The notes: generated by a model not told the origin, from the letters alone. Numbered from the stretch's first letter, positions 9,979-19,784 are shown. The stretch: 64,000 nucleotides of DNA from Veillonella ratti (GCF_003992115.1 NZ_RQUX01000003.1:92157-156156), one strand, 5' to 3'. A program made the numbers and translations.

Positions 9979-10245
9979 CTACGCTTCCGTTGTTTCAGAC
10001 GGTGTAGCCTGTACAATACGATGTGCTACGGTTTCCGGTTGGATAGCGGATAAAACGATTTGACCGCTGTCCATAACGAGAACGGCACGAGTCTTACGAC
10101 CATATGTGGCATCAACGAGTACGCTCTTTTCGCGAGCATCTTGAATCATTCGCTTAATAGGAGCCGATTCAGGACTGATAATCGCAATGAGGCGATTTGC
10201 TGAAACCATATTACCAAACCCGATGTTTAAAAGTTTTGTATTCAT
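9979..10245 (-). CDS. remA: RemA-like DNA-binding regulator (DUF370)
   Basis: 88 residues, matching the DUF370/RemA family along its whole length (start [18 protein letters not shown], later [18 protein letters not shown]). In Bacillus RemA activates extracellular-matrix and osmoprotection genes as a ring-shaped DNA-binding protein. The yicC-remA-gmk-rpoZ order is conserved across Firmicutes. Its targets here are unknown, since no biofilm operon is visible in the window. Confidence 0.88.
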   Translation of the reverse strand: MNTKLLNIGFGNMVSANRLIAIISPESAPIKRMIQDAREKSVLVDATYGRKTRAVLVMDSGQIVLSAIQPETVAHRIVQATPSETTEA

Positions 10246-10270
10246 ACTTAGTGACTCCTTACTCTACTAC

Positions 10271-11152
10271 CTACTCTATGTTTTGAATTTGCTCTCTAAT
10301 CTTCTCTAATTCACATTTCAATACTACAACGCGGTCAGTAATTTCTAAATCAGATCCTTTTGATCCCATCGTATTTACTTCACGATTCATTTCCTGTAAC
10401 AAGAAATCTAATTTACGGCCAATCGGTTGATTCTCTTTGAGTGTGTCTTTTAATTGTACCACATGTGAGCCAAAACGTACAATTTCTTCTGTAATATCTG
10501 TTTTGTCACTCATAATGGCTACTTCCTGCAAAAATCTATCCATGTTAATATCTAAATCAGTTTTAGACAAGGTTGCTTCGATACGTTGCTGCAAACGTGT
10601 TTCATATTTCTTAACAGCTGCTGTTTTGTTGGCATCTACGGCTTTTAACACATCTTCCAGTTTGGTAATACGACTTTCGATTTCTTTTGCTAAATGTTCC
10701 CCTTCGGCAGCCCGCATATTTATTACGCCGGTGAGAGCATCACCTAATGCCTTCAAAGCCGTTTCTTGAAGCTTCGATTCTTCAAAAGGAACATCTTCTA
10801 AAAGAAGCCAATCCTGAGATACGGTCATCATATCACGCAAGGCCACTTTCTTAATATCTTGCGCAAAACCGTTTTTAACCAAAAACTCGCGAATCTGCAA
10901 TGCCAATGATTCATTCACGGTAAAAACTTTTTCCCGATCCCGTGTATTGCGTAGCGAAATATTGACTTCCACCTTACCGCGTTGCAATACACTTTTAATC
11001 TGACGGCGCAGCTCATTTTCAAAAAAATTCAACGTGGATGGCATATTAATATGCAGATCCAAAAACCTTGAATTAACCGTTTTTATTTCAACCGTAATCT
11101 GTAACGCCTCATCAGCGGCTATACCACGACCGAAGCCCGTCATGCTGTTCAT
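10271..11152 (-). CDS. yicC: YicC family endoribonuclease-like protein
   Basis: 293 residues beginning with the family hallmark MTGFGRG (from residue 4) and ending with the conserved block QEMNREVNTMGSK and a helical C-terminus (DUF1732). YicC proteins have been linked to RNA cleavage and sRNA turnover. First gene of the yicC-remA-gmk-rpoZ-coaBC operon and divergent from rqcH. The start could be either M1 or M4 (MTGFGRG); no clear difference in ribosome binding site spacing decides it. Confidence 0.93.
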   Translation of the reverse strand: MNSMTGFGRGIAADEALQITVEIKTVNSRFLDLHINMPSTLNFFENELRRQIKSVLQRGKVEVNISLRNTRDREKVFTVNESLALQIREFLVKNGFAQDIKKVALRDMMTVSQDWLLLEDVPFEESKLQETALKALGDALTGVINMRAAEGEHLAKEIESRITKLEDVLKAVDANKTAAVKKYETRLQQRIEATLSKTDLDINMDRFLQEVAIMSDKTDITEEIVRFGSHVVQLKDTLKENQPIGRKLDFLLQEMNREVNTMGSKGSDLEITDRVVVLKCELEKIREQIQNIE

Positions 11153-11254
11153 AATAAAATAGGTCCTTTCCTTTAATTTTCGTCAATTTTCCTTAATTTT
11201 AGATTATTTTCTTATTGTTTACATTTTAACATGTTAGGCCTATAGGGTAAAGCG

Positions 11255-11282
11255 TTCAAATAGGTCATAAGTGTGATATACT
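11255..11282 (+). promoter_or_regulatory. Putative promoter of rqcH
   Basis: TTCAAA (11255-11260), 16-base spacer, TATACT (11277-11282), followed by AAAGGAG before the ATG at 11317. The -35 is imperfect. Confidence 0.5.
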
Positions 11283-11316
11283 TAAATAATAAATATGTTT
11301 AGTAAAGGAGCAATTT

Positions 11317-13065
11317 ATGAATTTAGATGGTTTAACCTTAGCCGTTTTGACCAAAGAACTTTCCGATCAATTAGTGACCGGTCAAATCCAGCGGCTATTA
11401 CAAATAGATAAAACTACAATCGTTTTAAAAGTTAATACTCACCAGGGTAATAAAGACCTGGTTATTACGGCCGGCAATTTACCGGCTTGTTATCTCAGCC
11501 ACGGCATTACGGATTTACCGAAAGAACCGACTGCGCTTTGCATGTTTTTACGCAAACATTTAGAAGGCGCTCGTATTACGGCAATCAAGCAATTAAACGG
11601 TGACCGAATTCTGCGCATCAATGCAGACAAGCTGGCTCTTGACGGTTCCCTCATTTCAAATCGGATTTACATTGAGCTAATGGGGAAATATTCCAACTGT
11701 ATTTTCGTTCAAGACGGCCAGATTCTGGAAGCACTCATTCACGTTACACCGCTCATGAACCGCGAACGTTCCATCGCTCCTAAACTCACTTATGAATTAC
11801 CGCCAAACAGCGAACGGGGCAGCCTTTTTGAGTTCAGCAACGAAGAAATCGGCGAATTACTTCACAACTTCGGTCAAGGCACCGTAGCCGAAACAATTCG
11901 TCGTATTTTTAACGGTTTCGGTCCGGCTCTCTTAAAAGAGGTATGTTATGAAGCCGGTGTAACCGAAAAAACGGAGTTCGCATCACTCACTCCTGAACAA
12001 ATTACGTCTCTTGCAGCGGCTCTCATCAATTTAAAAGAGGCTATTAATGATGCCAAGCAATTATATGAATACGAAAATGCGAACCATAAAAAGTTTTACA
12101 GCCCTGTGCCCCTTACCTATTTATTGGCGCAAGGCGGTCAGTTAACGGCTACCTACGATTCCATCTCACAACCGCTTGAAGTCGCCGTTGTAAAACAAGG
12201 CGGCATCAATACGACCACTCGTGAATTAGAACGAACTTTAGAACAGGCTATTAAAAAAGAAGAACTCCGTCACAGTAAGATTGAAGCGGAACTTAACGAT
12301 AGCTCCAAAGCCGATGAATATAAGGCTTTCGGCGATTTATTGATGATTAACGCCTATCGCGATACGCAATACGAACCAAATATCACCTTAGACAATATTT
12401 TAGTAAACCCCGTTGAACCGATTACCATTCCCCTCGTGCCGGAATTAACCGTTGTAGAGAATGCGCAAAATTATTACAAACTCTATACGAAGTTAAAAAA
12501 TCGTAAACAAAGCGGCTTATATCAATTAGAGCAAAGTAGTCGTCGCATTGACTATCTTCAGTCCGTTTTATACAGTTTAACCATTGCCGATAGCAAAGAA
12601 ACGGTTCAAGAAATCTACAATGAATGCGAACAGGCCGGGCTTTTGAAGAAATCTAAAAAACCGGTTAGTTATAAGGCACCGAAACATAACTTCATGCATT
12701 TTCAAATTGACGGCGGTGAAATTTTCATCGGTCGCAACAATCAGCAGAATGAATATTTAACCCATCGTTTCGCCAAGCCTGATGATATGTGGTTCCATAC
12801 TTTGCAGGTACAAGGCAGTCATGTTATCTTACGCACCCAAATCGGCGAACCAACCGATGAAATGCTTACTTTAGCCGCCCGCTATGCCGCCTATTTCAGT
12901 CGCGCTCGCGAGTCCTCCAAAGTAGCTGTCGATTACACGCCGGTTAAATTTATAAAAAAACCACCGGCATCGCCATTAGGCTTTGTTATTTATACAAATC
13001 AGAAAACAGCGGTAATCGACCCGAAAGAACCGGTATTAAATAAAGAAACGAATCTCTACGAATAA
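11317..13065 (+). CDS. rqcH: NFACT family ribosome quality-control protein RqcH
   Basis: Binds stalled 50S subunits carrying peptidyl-tRNA and adds alanine tails; the family was earlier called fibronectin-binding protein FbpA. The 582-residue product has the NFACT-N domain (1-~270), a central coiled coil rich in charged residues (~290-430) and the NFACT-R domain near the C-terminus, with FMHFQIDGGEIFIGRNNQQN and DDMWFHTLQVQGSHVIL. It is the only plus-strand gene in the first 24 kb and has its own promoter and terminator. Adhesin function is not supported by a signal peptide. Confidence 0.93.
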   Translation: MNLDGLTLAVLTKELSDQLVTGQIQRLLQIDKTTIVLKVNTHQGNKDLVITAGNLPACYLSHGITDLPKEPTALCMFLRKHLEGARITAIKQLNGDRILRINADKLALDGSLISNRIYIELMGKYSNCIFVQDGQILEALIHVTPLMNRERSIAPKLTYELPPNSERGSLFEFSNEEIGELLHNFGQGTVAETIRRIFNGFGPALLKEVCYEAGVTEKTEFASLTPEQITSLAAALINLKEAINDAKQLYEYENANHKKFYSPVPLTYLLAQGGQLTATYDSISQPLEVAVVKQGGINTTTRELERTLEQAIKKEELRHSKIEAELNDSSKADEYKAFGDLLMINAYRDTQYEPNITLDNILVNPVEPITIPLVPELTVVENAQNYYKLYTKLKNRKQSGLYQLEQSSRRIDYLQSVLYSLTIADSKETVQEIYNECEQAGLLKKSKKPVSYKAPKHNFMHFQIDGGEIFIGRNNQQNEYLTHRFAKPDDMWFHTLQVQGSHVILRTQIGEPTDEMLTLAARYAAYFSRARESSKVAVDYTPVKFIKKPPASPLGFVIYTNQKTAVIDPKEPVLNKETNLYE

Positions 13066-13131
13066 GCAAAAAAGCTCTCAGGAAATCCCCTATACCAAGT
13101 ATAGCAAGGATGCTTCCTGAGAGCTTCTTTA
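13066..13131. terminator. Bidirectional terminator between rqcH and the convergent operon
   Basis: Perfect 12-base inverted repeat (13073-13084 with 13114-13125) with a small inner stem. The minus-strand reading ends in six U residues; the plus-strand reading ends UUCUUUAUU. It can close both the rqcH transcript and the convergent minus-strand operon. Confidence 0.85.
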
Positions 13132-13187
13132 TTATTTCAAGCTTACAATGACCGGCATTGTCAACAAAATCGCCAAAAATAACGCAA

Positions 13188-13649
13188 TTAATCGCGATTG
13201 GATTGTTTTAAGCTTTCGCGGTTTTGGCGCAAGCTTTCCAAAGTTTTTTCCAAATTGTTTTCAATATAACGCATTACATCTTGAGCATATTGAATAGAAC
13301 TGTTTTTCAATTCTTCGGAAGATTGGTTAGCCAAGGTAATAATTTGGTTAGCCTGAGTTTGAGCCTGTTTAACAAGTTCGCTTTCTTCCGTCAATTTTGC
13401 AATATAATCTTTGGCCTGAGCAATCAAAGTATCGGCCTGACGCTGTGCATCTGCCAAAATTTTATCTTTTTCAGCCATAATACGGCGGGATTCTTCAAGC
13501 TCCAACGGCAAAGATTCATTAATGGCATCTAAGACACGCATAATTTCTTCTTCTTCAATGACACGTTTGGTGGTCATAGGAATGCGACCACTGGTTTCAA
13601 TTAAATTTTCCAAATCTTCTAAAAGTTTTTCTGTTTTCATTCTCGCCAC
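13188..13649 (-). CDS. Coiled-coil protein of unknown function
   Basis: 153 residues, almost entirely helical and charged, without a membrane segment. Residues ~30-130 resemble the coiled coils of ATP synthase b subunits and DivIVA-like proteins, and such genes are often auto-named ATPase. No nucleotide-binding motif is present, so an enzymatic function is unsupported. It follows coaD by 11 bases and is the last gene before the bidirectional terminator. The coaD-coiled-coil pair recurs in Firmicutes. Confidence 0.75.
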   Translation of the reverse strand: MARMKTEKLLEDLENLIETSGRIPMTTKRVIEEEEIMRVLDAINESLPLELEESRRIMAEKDKILADAQRQADTLIAQAKDYIAKLTEESELVKQAQTQANQIITLANQSSEELKNSSIQYAQDVMRYIENNLEKTLESLRQNRESLKQSNRD

Positions 13650-13660
13650 TCCTATTAGTA

Positions 13661-14149
13661 CTATTCACTACGATTCGCAAATTTTGCTTCTAACGCTTCT
13701 TTTACTGCATCCGGAACTAAGCCGTCAAGACGACCATTAAATCGCGCTAATTCGCGAATTCCCGTGGAACTGACAAATGAATACTTATTATTCGTCATGA
13801 TAAAAACGGTTTCAATATCGTCATCCAAAAACTTTGAAAATAAAGCTCGTTGGAATTCATATTCAAAATCAGCAAGCGCTCGCAAGCCTCGAATAATCAT
13901 AATACTGTTTTTTGATTTTGCATAATCAATCAACAGACCTGATGCACAATCTACTTCAACATTAGGTATATGGGCTACGGAGGCTTTAATCAATTCAACT
14001 CGCTCATCTTGAGTAAACAAATTATTTTTATTCGGATTAGTTAAAACCGCCACAATCAACTTATCTACAAGCTTACTCGCTCGTTCAAAAATATCGACAT
14101 GCCCGTTTGTCACAGGGTCAAAACTCCCTGGGCAAATGCCTATACGCAC
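13661..14149 (-). CDS. coaD: Phosphopantetheine adenylyltransferase
   Basis: Penultimate step of CoA synthesis. The nucleotidyltransferase motif GSFDPVTNGHVDI appears near residue 7 and the ISSTxIR-type motif as SSTGIREL. The GTG at 14149 is chosen as the start because it lies 8 bases after AAAGGAG and gives a 162-residue protein of normal length beginning VRIGICPG. The longer ATG reading (to 14182) would overlap rsmD by 29 bases and lacks a binding site. Gap to rsmD is 4 bases. Confidence 0.95.
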   Translation of the reverse strand: MRIGICPGSFDPVTNGHVDIFERASKLVDKLIVAVLTNPNKNNLFTQDERVELIKASVAHIPNVEVDCASGLLIDYAKSKNSIMIIRGLRALADFEYEFQRALFSKFLDDDIETVFIMTNNKYSFVSSTGIRELARFNGRLDGLVPDAVKEALEAKFANRSE

Positions 14150-14153
14150 TATA

Positions 14154-14708
14154 TTAGCTCCTTTCAAGCTCATAGGGTACACAATACGTCACCTTCGTAT
14201 AACCAAAGCGTTGTTCCCTAACAAGGCTCCAACCTTCCGGCAATACAAGCGGTTCGTTTTCATGATGCTCCACAATAAGCATTCCATTTTCTTTTAGTAA
14301 TTGCTGATTCACGACTACAGCCAACGTTGCGGCCACAAAACCTTGTTCATATGGCGGATCCGCAAAAATATAATCAAACTGACGACCGGCTAACTGTTTA
14401 GCCGCCGTTTCAATCGATGTTGGTATCACTTCAACCGCGTCTTCCATATGACAATGCTCAATGTTCGCTTTAATAATTCGAGCTGTCCGTTTATCAACGC
14501 ATACGGCCAGTGAGGCACCGCGACTGACAGCTTCCAATCCGAAAGCGCCTGTACCGGAGAAAAAATCAAGTACGGTGGACTCAATCAGACCGTAATTAGT
14601 CAGTATATTAAAAATACTCTCCCGCACACGATCCTGTGTGGGTCTCGTACTCATCCCTTTCGGAGCTTTCAATATATGACCTTTAGCACGTCCTGCAATA
14701 ATTCTCAT
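14154..14708 (-). CDS. rsmD: 16S rRNA (guanine966-N2)-methyltransferase
   Basis: Methylates G966 of 16S rRNA in the small subunit. The 184-residue protein has the SAM-binding motif VLDFFSGTGAFGLEA (about 45-59) and the catalytic (N/D)PPY motif as FADPPYEQGF (about 114-123). The N-terminus MRIIAGRAKGHILKAP is typical. It precedes coaD in a two-gene arrangement seen in many bacteria. Confidence 0.95.
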   Translation of the reverse strand: MRIIAGRAKGHILKAPKGMSTRPTQDRVRESIFNILTNYGLIESTVLDFFSGTGAFGLEAVSRGASLAVCVDKRTARIIKANIEHCHMEDAVEVIPTSIETAAKQLAGRQFDYIFADPPYEQGFVAATLAVVVNQQLLKENGMLIVEHHENEPLVLPEGWSLVREQRFGYTKVTYCVPYELERS

Positions 14709-14791
14709 ACTTCCCTCTTTATGCCTACACTTGTCTTTTAATTATAGTATATAATGTTCCAAAATAAAAGTACATTCCTAGGGAAAAATTA

Positions 14792-15793
14792 TTATAAGAA
14801 CATTTCATCTTTCAAGTTGCGCCCCATCAGCTCCATAAGTGCTGTTTGAGGCGATTTTTGATGGTATAAAACTTCGTATAAAGCTTCTGTTATAGGTAAA
14901 TCCAATTCTTTTGCTTTAGCGATTTCATACACTGTTTTTACGGCAAAAAAGCCTTCTACCACCATATTGGAGTGATTCATTATATAATCCATAGTCTCAC
15001 CGGCTGCCAATTTCTGACCCGCTGTGCGGTTACGACTATGACGACTCATACAAGTGGTAATCAAATCGCCCATACCGGCGAGCCCGGCATAAGTTTCGCG
15101 ACGTGCCCCCATAGCCACACCAAATTTGGTCATCTCGTGAAGACCACGTGTCAAAAGAGCTGACTTACAATTATCACCAAGCTTCATACCATCTGCAATA
15201 CCGGCCGCTAAGGCGATAATATTCTTCGTTGTGGCTGCCAGTTCTACGCCCGTCATATCTTCATTCACATAGACCCGGAAATTAACAGTACTTAAAGCCT
15301 GTTGCACTTGCTCCGCCGTTGGTACCGTTCGTGCCGCCACAACCGTTGCAGCCGGTAAATCACGGCCTATTTCCTCGGCATGATTAGGTCCGGATAAAAT
15401 AGCTAAGTGATCCGTAATATGGCCTACAACCTCATCAGCCACTTCGGATAAACGCTTACCCGTCTCTCGTTCAATCCCCTTAGAGCAAATAACTACCGTC
15501 GTTTTTGCAGAAATATATGGGGCAAACTGCTTCAGTGTATCACGCACATAAATAGACGGCGTCACAATCAAAAGGATATCACTGTTTTCGGCCACTACAG
15601 CCGGTACATGACTGATATTTAAGTTTTCCGGCAAGGCAACACCGGCCAAATATTCTTTATTTTCACGATCCGCCTTTAAGCGCGCCGCCTGCTCTTCACG
15701 GCGACAGTAGAGCCAAGCCTCATTGCCGGCCTGAGCACTTTTACAAGCCAGTGCAGTGCCCCAGCTGCCGGATCCTATAATTCCTATTTTCAT
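14792..15793 (-). CDS. gpsA: NAD(P)-dependent glycerol-3-phosphate dehydrogenase
   Basis: Reduces dihydroxyacetone phosphate to sn-glycerol-3-phosphate for phospholipid synthesis. The Rossmann motif GSGSWGTALA lies at residues 7-16. The catalytic-lysine block AATTKNIIALAAGIADG is near 186-202, and GLAGMGDLITTC near 238-249. The start overlaps the plsY stop by 4 bases (ATGA type), which ties supply of G3P to its acylation. Full length at 333 residues. Confidence 0.97.
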   Translation of the reverse strand: MKIGIIGSGSWGTALACKSAQAGNEAWLYCRREEQAARLKADRENKEYLAGVALPENLNISHVPAVVAENSDILLIVTPSIYVRDTLKQFAPYISAKTTVVICSKGIERETGKRLSEVADEVVGHITDHLAILSGPNHAEEIGRDLPAATVVAARTVPTAEQVQQALSTVNFRVYVNEDMTGVELAATTKNIIALAAGIADGMKLGDNCKSALLTRGLHEMTKFGVAMGARRETYAGLAGMGDLITTCMSRHSRNRTAGQKLAAGETMDYIMNHSNMVVEGFFAVKTVYEIAKAKELDLPITEALYEVLYHQKSPQTALMELMGRNLKDEMFL

Positions 15794-16395
15794 TTAGAAT
15801 CATCACGCTCCGTCCGTTCAACTTTTAATTCTTGACCGCGCAAAAGACGCATAATATTTTCACGATGACGTAAAATTACGAATAAAGCGGCCACTGTACC
15901 GAATACGACGTACCATAAAGGTTCACCGAAGGCAATCATCAAAATCGGTACTAACGCGGCCCCTACGATGGAGCCTAAGGACACATATTTGGTAAAGTAC
16001 ACGATAACGGCCCATGTAGCGAAACAAATAGCCGAAATCAAAGGTACTAAAAATATCAACACCCCGAGCCCCGTCGCTACACCACGACCACCTTTGAAGC
16101 CCAAAAATACCGACCAATTATGGCCTACCATAGCTAAAATGCCACCTAAAAGCATCAAATTCGGATCCGGTGAAAAAATAGCAACCCCTGCCATACCTTT
16201 ACCGGCATCGCAGAGAAATACCGGTAAAGCTGCCTTCATACCCAGTACGCGATACGTATTCGTCGCACCGATATTTTTACTGCCGTATAAACGGACATCT
16301 GTATTGAAAAATAATTTACCGATAATTAAACCGCTGGGAATGGAGCCTAAAAGATATGCCACGACTGCCAATCCGATAATAGTCATAGTATCCAT
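15790..16395 (-). CDS. plsY: Acyl-phosphate:glycerol-3-phosphate acyltransferase
   Basis: Membrane enzyme for the first acylation of G3P. The 201-residue protein has about five hydrophobic segments. PlsY signatures are LLGSIPSGLIIGK (15-27), the block SKNIGATNTYRVLG (39-52) and GHNWSVFLGFKGGRGVATG (about 90-108). It overlaps both the der stop (by 1 base) and the gpsA start, giving a der-plsY-gpsA operon. Confidence 0.97.
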   Translation of the reverse strand: MDTMTIIGLAVVAYLLGSIPSGLIIGKLFFNTDVRLYGSKNIGATNTYRVLGMKAALPVFLCDAGKGMAGVAIFSPDPNLMLLGGILAMVGHNWSVFLGFKGGRGVATGLGVLIFLVPLISAICFATWAVIVYFTKYVSLGSIVGAALVPILMIAFGEPLWYVVFGTVAALFVILRHRENIMRLLRGQELKVERTERDDSK

Positions 16396-17729
16396 TAGTC
16401 GTCATCATTTCCCTTCTTACCGCGCAATATCAGGCGAATCGGGGTACCTTCAAAACCGAAGGACTCACGAAGTCTGTTTTCCAAGAAACGCATATAGGAG
16501 AAGTGAATTAATTCCGGTTCATTTACAAACAGTATAAAGGTCGGCGGTTTTACGGAAGCCTGCGTCATATAATAAATCTTCGGCAAACGACCGCTTCTGG
16601 ACGGTACCGGATTGACGTTCTGTGCATCCGATAATACTTGGTTCAACACACTTGTAGAAATACGCATGTGTTGCTGTTCGGATACGAATTTAATTAAATC
16701 GGCTAAACGATGGATACGCTGTTTCGTCAATGCGGAAGCAAAAAGAATCGGCGCATAACGCAAAAAGCCCATTTCATCGTAAATATCTTCCGTGTAACGG
16801 ATAGTCGTTTTATCGTCTTTTTCTACTAAATCCCATTTGTTGACTACGATGATAATCCCTTTACCGGCTTCATGGGCATAACCAGCAATTTTCTTATCCT
16901 GCTCGGTAACACCGTCCACGCCGTCCAATACGAGAACAACGATGTCAGCTCTATCTACGGACCGTAAAGAACGAACGATACTGTAACGTTCTACCGGTGC
17001 ATCGATTTTTGCTTTACGACGCATACCGGCCGTATCGATAAGCACAAACTTCTGGCCCTCATGAGTCCAATGTGTATCGATGGAGTCACGAGTTGTACCG
17101 GCTACATCACTTACAATAACACGATCCTGACCCAATAAAGCATTTGTTAACGATGATTTACCTACATTCGGACGACCGATTAAAGCTACATGAATAGTAT
17201 CTTCTTCATCTTCAGCCGTTGCCGAATCAGGGAAATGTTTTACCACATCATCCAATAAATCGCCAAGGTTCATTAAGTTTTTAGCGGAAATACCGATAGG
17301 ATCGCCAATACCTAAATTGTAAAATTCATAAATGTTGGCTTCCTGATTTACACTGTCAATTTTATTAACAACCAATAATACCGGTTTACCACTGGCACGC
17401 AAAATATTCGCTACTTCTTCGTCAGCCGGTACGATACCTTGTTTGCCGTCAACGACAAATAAAATAACATCCGCTTCTTCAATAGCAAGTTGCGCCTGTA
17501 AACGCATCATTTTAGGAATTACATGACTGTCGGCGGTGATGAATTCAATCCCGCCCGTATCAATCATGGTAAATTCTCGGTTAAGCCATTCCGCATCGAA
17601 ATAAATTCTATCACGCGTTACGCCCGGAATATCTTCAACAATGGAAATTCGTTTATTTACAATGGCGTTAAACAATGTAGATTTTCCCACATTAGGACGC
17701 CCTACCACTGCTACTAATGGTTTTGCCAT
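16395..17729 (-). CDS. der: Ribosome assembly GTPase Der (EngA)
   Basis: Double-GTPase needed for 50S assembly. Two complete G domains are present: G1 motifs GRPNVGKST (10-18) and GRPNVGKSS (about 186-194), DTGG and DTAG switch motifs, NKID and NKWD specificity motifs, and a C-terminal KH-like domain ending in a lysine/aspartate tail. Length 444 is typical. First gene of der-plsY-gpsA. Confidence 0.97.
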   Translation of the reverse strand: MAKPLVAVVGRPNVGKSTLFNAIVNKRISIVEDIPGVTRDRIYFDAEWLNREFTMIDTGGIEFITADSHVIPKMMRLQAQLAIEEADVILFVVDGKQGIVPADEEVANILRASGKPVLLVVNKIDSVNQEANIYEFYNLGIGDPIGISAKNLMNLGDLLDDVVKHFPDSATAEDEEDTIHVALIGRPNVGKSSLTNALLGQDRVIVSDVAGTTRDSIDTHWTHEGQKFVLIDTAGMRRKAKIDAPVERYSIVRSLRSVDRADIVVLVLDGVDGVTEQDKKIAGYAHEAGKGIIIVVNKWDLVEKDDKTTIRYTEDIYDEMGFLRYAPILFASALTKQRIHRLADLIKFVSEQQHMRISTSVLNQVLSDAQNVNPVPSRSGRLPKIYYMTQASVKPPTFILFVNEPELIHFSYMRFLENRLRESFGFEGTPIRLILRGKKGNDDD

Positions 17730-17806
17730 ATTGTCACCTCAATTTTTACACAAATTATCACACTATATTGTAACATATATAAAGCAATCCATAAAGAAGG
17801 GATAAT

Positions 17807-17847
17807 GCAAAAGGAGCCATAAAGGGCCAAGCCCTTTACAGCTCCTT
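17807..17847 (-). terminator. Terminator after the ispH-S1 operon
   Basis: Long imperfect hairpin with outer stem 17811-17817/17841-17847 and an inner stem around the AAAGGGC/GCCCTTT pair. The minus-strand U run is short (UUUU), so termination may be incomplete. Confidence 0.6.
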
Positions 17848-17876
17848 ATATAAGCGCTACGCGCTATTGGTTACAA

Positions 17877-19784
17877 TTATTCAGCGTCGGATTCAGCTGT
17901 TGCAACTGGTTCCATTAACTCAGTTAAAGCAAGGCCAAGTTTCTTTTCATCTTTGTTAAGAGAAATAACTTTAACTTCTACTTCTTTACCACGAGTCAAG
18001 TAGTCTTCTACTTTAGCATTACGCTGTTTAGTGATCTGAGAAATGTGAAGTAAACCTTGGATGTCGTCGTTAACAGCTACGAATGCACCGTAAGCTACCA
18101 AACGAACTACTTTACCGGTAAGAACGTCGCCAACTTTGATAGTTTCTTCAGCTACGTCCCATGGGCTCTTAGTCAATGCTTTCAAGGATAAGGAAAGTTT
18201 GTTGCTTTCTGCATCAAAGGATTGCAATTTAACTTCGATTTCCTGGCCTACGGACAATACGTCTTCAACGCGTTTGATTTTGTGCCAAGAAATGTCGGAA
18301 ATGTGAAGTAAACCTTCGATACCACCGATATCAACGAAAGCACCATAAGGCATAATTTTACGAACAATACCTTTATAGTTATCGCCAACATGAATGTTTT
18401 TCAAGGCTTCTTCCAATTTAGCCTGGCGAGCTACTTCCAATACAGCACGACGGGAAAGAACCAAACGGTTTTTCTTTTCGTCGATTTCCAATACCTTAGC
18501 TTCGAATTCAGTACCTACTAAGCTATCGAGAGATTTAACGAAGTGTACATCCCCTTGGGAAAGTGGAATAAAACCACGAAGGGATTTAACAGTTACAACA
18601 AGACCTGCAGGGATAGCGTCCACACCTTTACAGATGATTGGTTCGTCTTTTTCCTGAGCTTCCTGTACATACTGCCAATCTTCGTCTTTAGCCAAACGAG
18701 TGATGGACAAGTAGATAGGATTGTCTTCCTTGATGTGGTTCATAATAACGGCTTTAATCTGATCGCCTTCTTTGAGCACGTCTTTAGCAGAGGCAGGTGC
18801 CGGATATGCGATTTCAGTACGATTCAAGGTTGCTTCTGTTTTGTAACCGAAAGAAACATATGCTTTGTCGTCTTCTACGGATACAACAGTACCTTCTACT
18901 ACAGTGCCTTTCTTAAAGTCTTCTGCCCAGTCAGCTTCGTTAGCTAACAATTGTTCAAATTCATTCATTGTGTCAATGACCTCCTTAATTATCCAGTCGG
19001 GTGTCGATGCACCGGCTGTAACCCCTACCGTTTGAACATGGTTGAACCAGTCCAATTGTAATTCAGCAGCGGTCTCTATATGGTAAGTAGTACATCCAAC
19101 GTCACGACAGACCTCTGCTAATCTGTTTGTGTTGCCGCTGTTCTTACCGCCTACCACAATCATAAGGTCCACCGTTTTTGCGAGTTCTACCGCCGAATTT
19201 TGACGTTCTTGAGTAGCTGTGCAAATCGTTTTGAAAACCTTTAGATTTTGAGTTTTTTCCTCTAATATATCTATTATACTTTGAAATTTAAATTGTGAAA
19301 AGGTAGTTTGTACAACTACGCCCCTATTTTCCACGAAAGGCAGAATTTTAGCTTCTTCTTCAGTTTCTATAACTATGCCTTTGTTTTGTGCCCATAAATT
19401 GATGCTAATTACCTCAGGATGCTTTTTTTCACCCAAAATGACAAGCGACATTCCCGAGTCAATGACCGATTTTGCATCTTGTTGAGCTTTTTTTACATGG
19501 GGACACGTTGCGTCCACCACTTTAAGTCCTTTATCGGTCGCTTCTTCATACACCGCCGGTCCCACGCCATGAGATCGAATGATTACTGTGCCGCCGGGAA
19601 TTTCATCCAACGAATCCACGGCATACACGCCATGTTCTTCCAAATTGGAAACCACTTGCGGATTATGAATGATAGGACCTAAGGTATAACTGCGCTCTAA
19701 CTGATCTGATGTGTCTTGAGCCATATTAACAGCCCTCTTCACACCATAACAAAAACCGCAATTTTCTGCAATACGAATTTCCAC
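17877..19784 (-). CDS. ispH: IspH-S1 fusion: HMBPP reductase fused to four S1 RNA-binding repeats
   Basis: Residues ~1-285 are 4-hydroxy-3-methylbut-2-enyl diphosphate reductase, the last MEP-pathway enzyme. The three Fe-S cysteines are visible: C12 (ENCGFCYGV), C~96 (DATCPHVKKA) and C~193 (KTICTATQ), plus a TNR motif in the active site. Residues ~305-630 carry four S1 repeats like ribosomal protein S1; repeats 3 and 4 (YGAFVDIGG..GLLHIS, YGAFVAVND..GLLHIS) are the most canonical. The GTG at 19784 is chosen as start: it follows AAGGAG, which overlaps the plsC stop, and gives the usual IspH N-terminus; the upstream ATG adds 28 unrelated residues. This fusion is known in Clostridia and Negativicutes. 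Confidence 0.95.
   Translation of the reverse strand: MEIRIAENCGFCYGVKRAVNMAQDTSDQLERSYTLGPIIHNPQVVSNLEEHGVYAVDSLDEIPGGTVIIRSHGVGPAVYEEATDKGLKVVDATCPHVKKAQQDAKSVIDSGMSLVILGEKKHPEVISINLWAQNKGIVIETEEEAKILPFVENRGVVVQTTFSQFKFQSIIDILEEKTQNLKVFKTICTATQERQNSAVELAKTVDLMIVVGGKNSGNTNRLAEVCRDVGCTTYHIETAAELQLDWFNHVQTVGVTAGASTPDWIIKEVIDTMNEFEQLLANEADWAEDFKKGTVVEGTVVSVEDDKAYVSFGYKTEATLNRTEIAYPAPASAKDVLKEGDQIKAVIMNHIKEDNPIYLSITRLAKDEDWQYVQEAQEKDEPIICKGVDAIPAGLVVTVKSLRGFIPLSQGDVHFVKSLDSLVGTEFEAKVLEIDEKKNRLVLSRRAVLEVARQAKLEEALKNIHVGDNYKGIVRKIMPYGAFVDIGGIEGLLHISDISWHKIKRVEDVLSVGQEIEVKLQSFDAESNKLSLSLKALTKSPWDVAEETIKVGDVLTGKVVRLVAYGAFVAVNDDIQGLLHISQITKQRNAKVEDYLTRGKEVEVKVISLNKDEKKLGLALTELMEPVATAESDAE

Noticed and set aside
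13134..13190. Hydrophobic frame after the coiled-coil gene on the minus strand (ends ...MPVIVSLK)
   Set aside because: Could be the tail of a small membrane protein, but no start codon or ribosome binding site was found and it runs into the coiled-coil gene in another frame.
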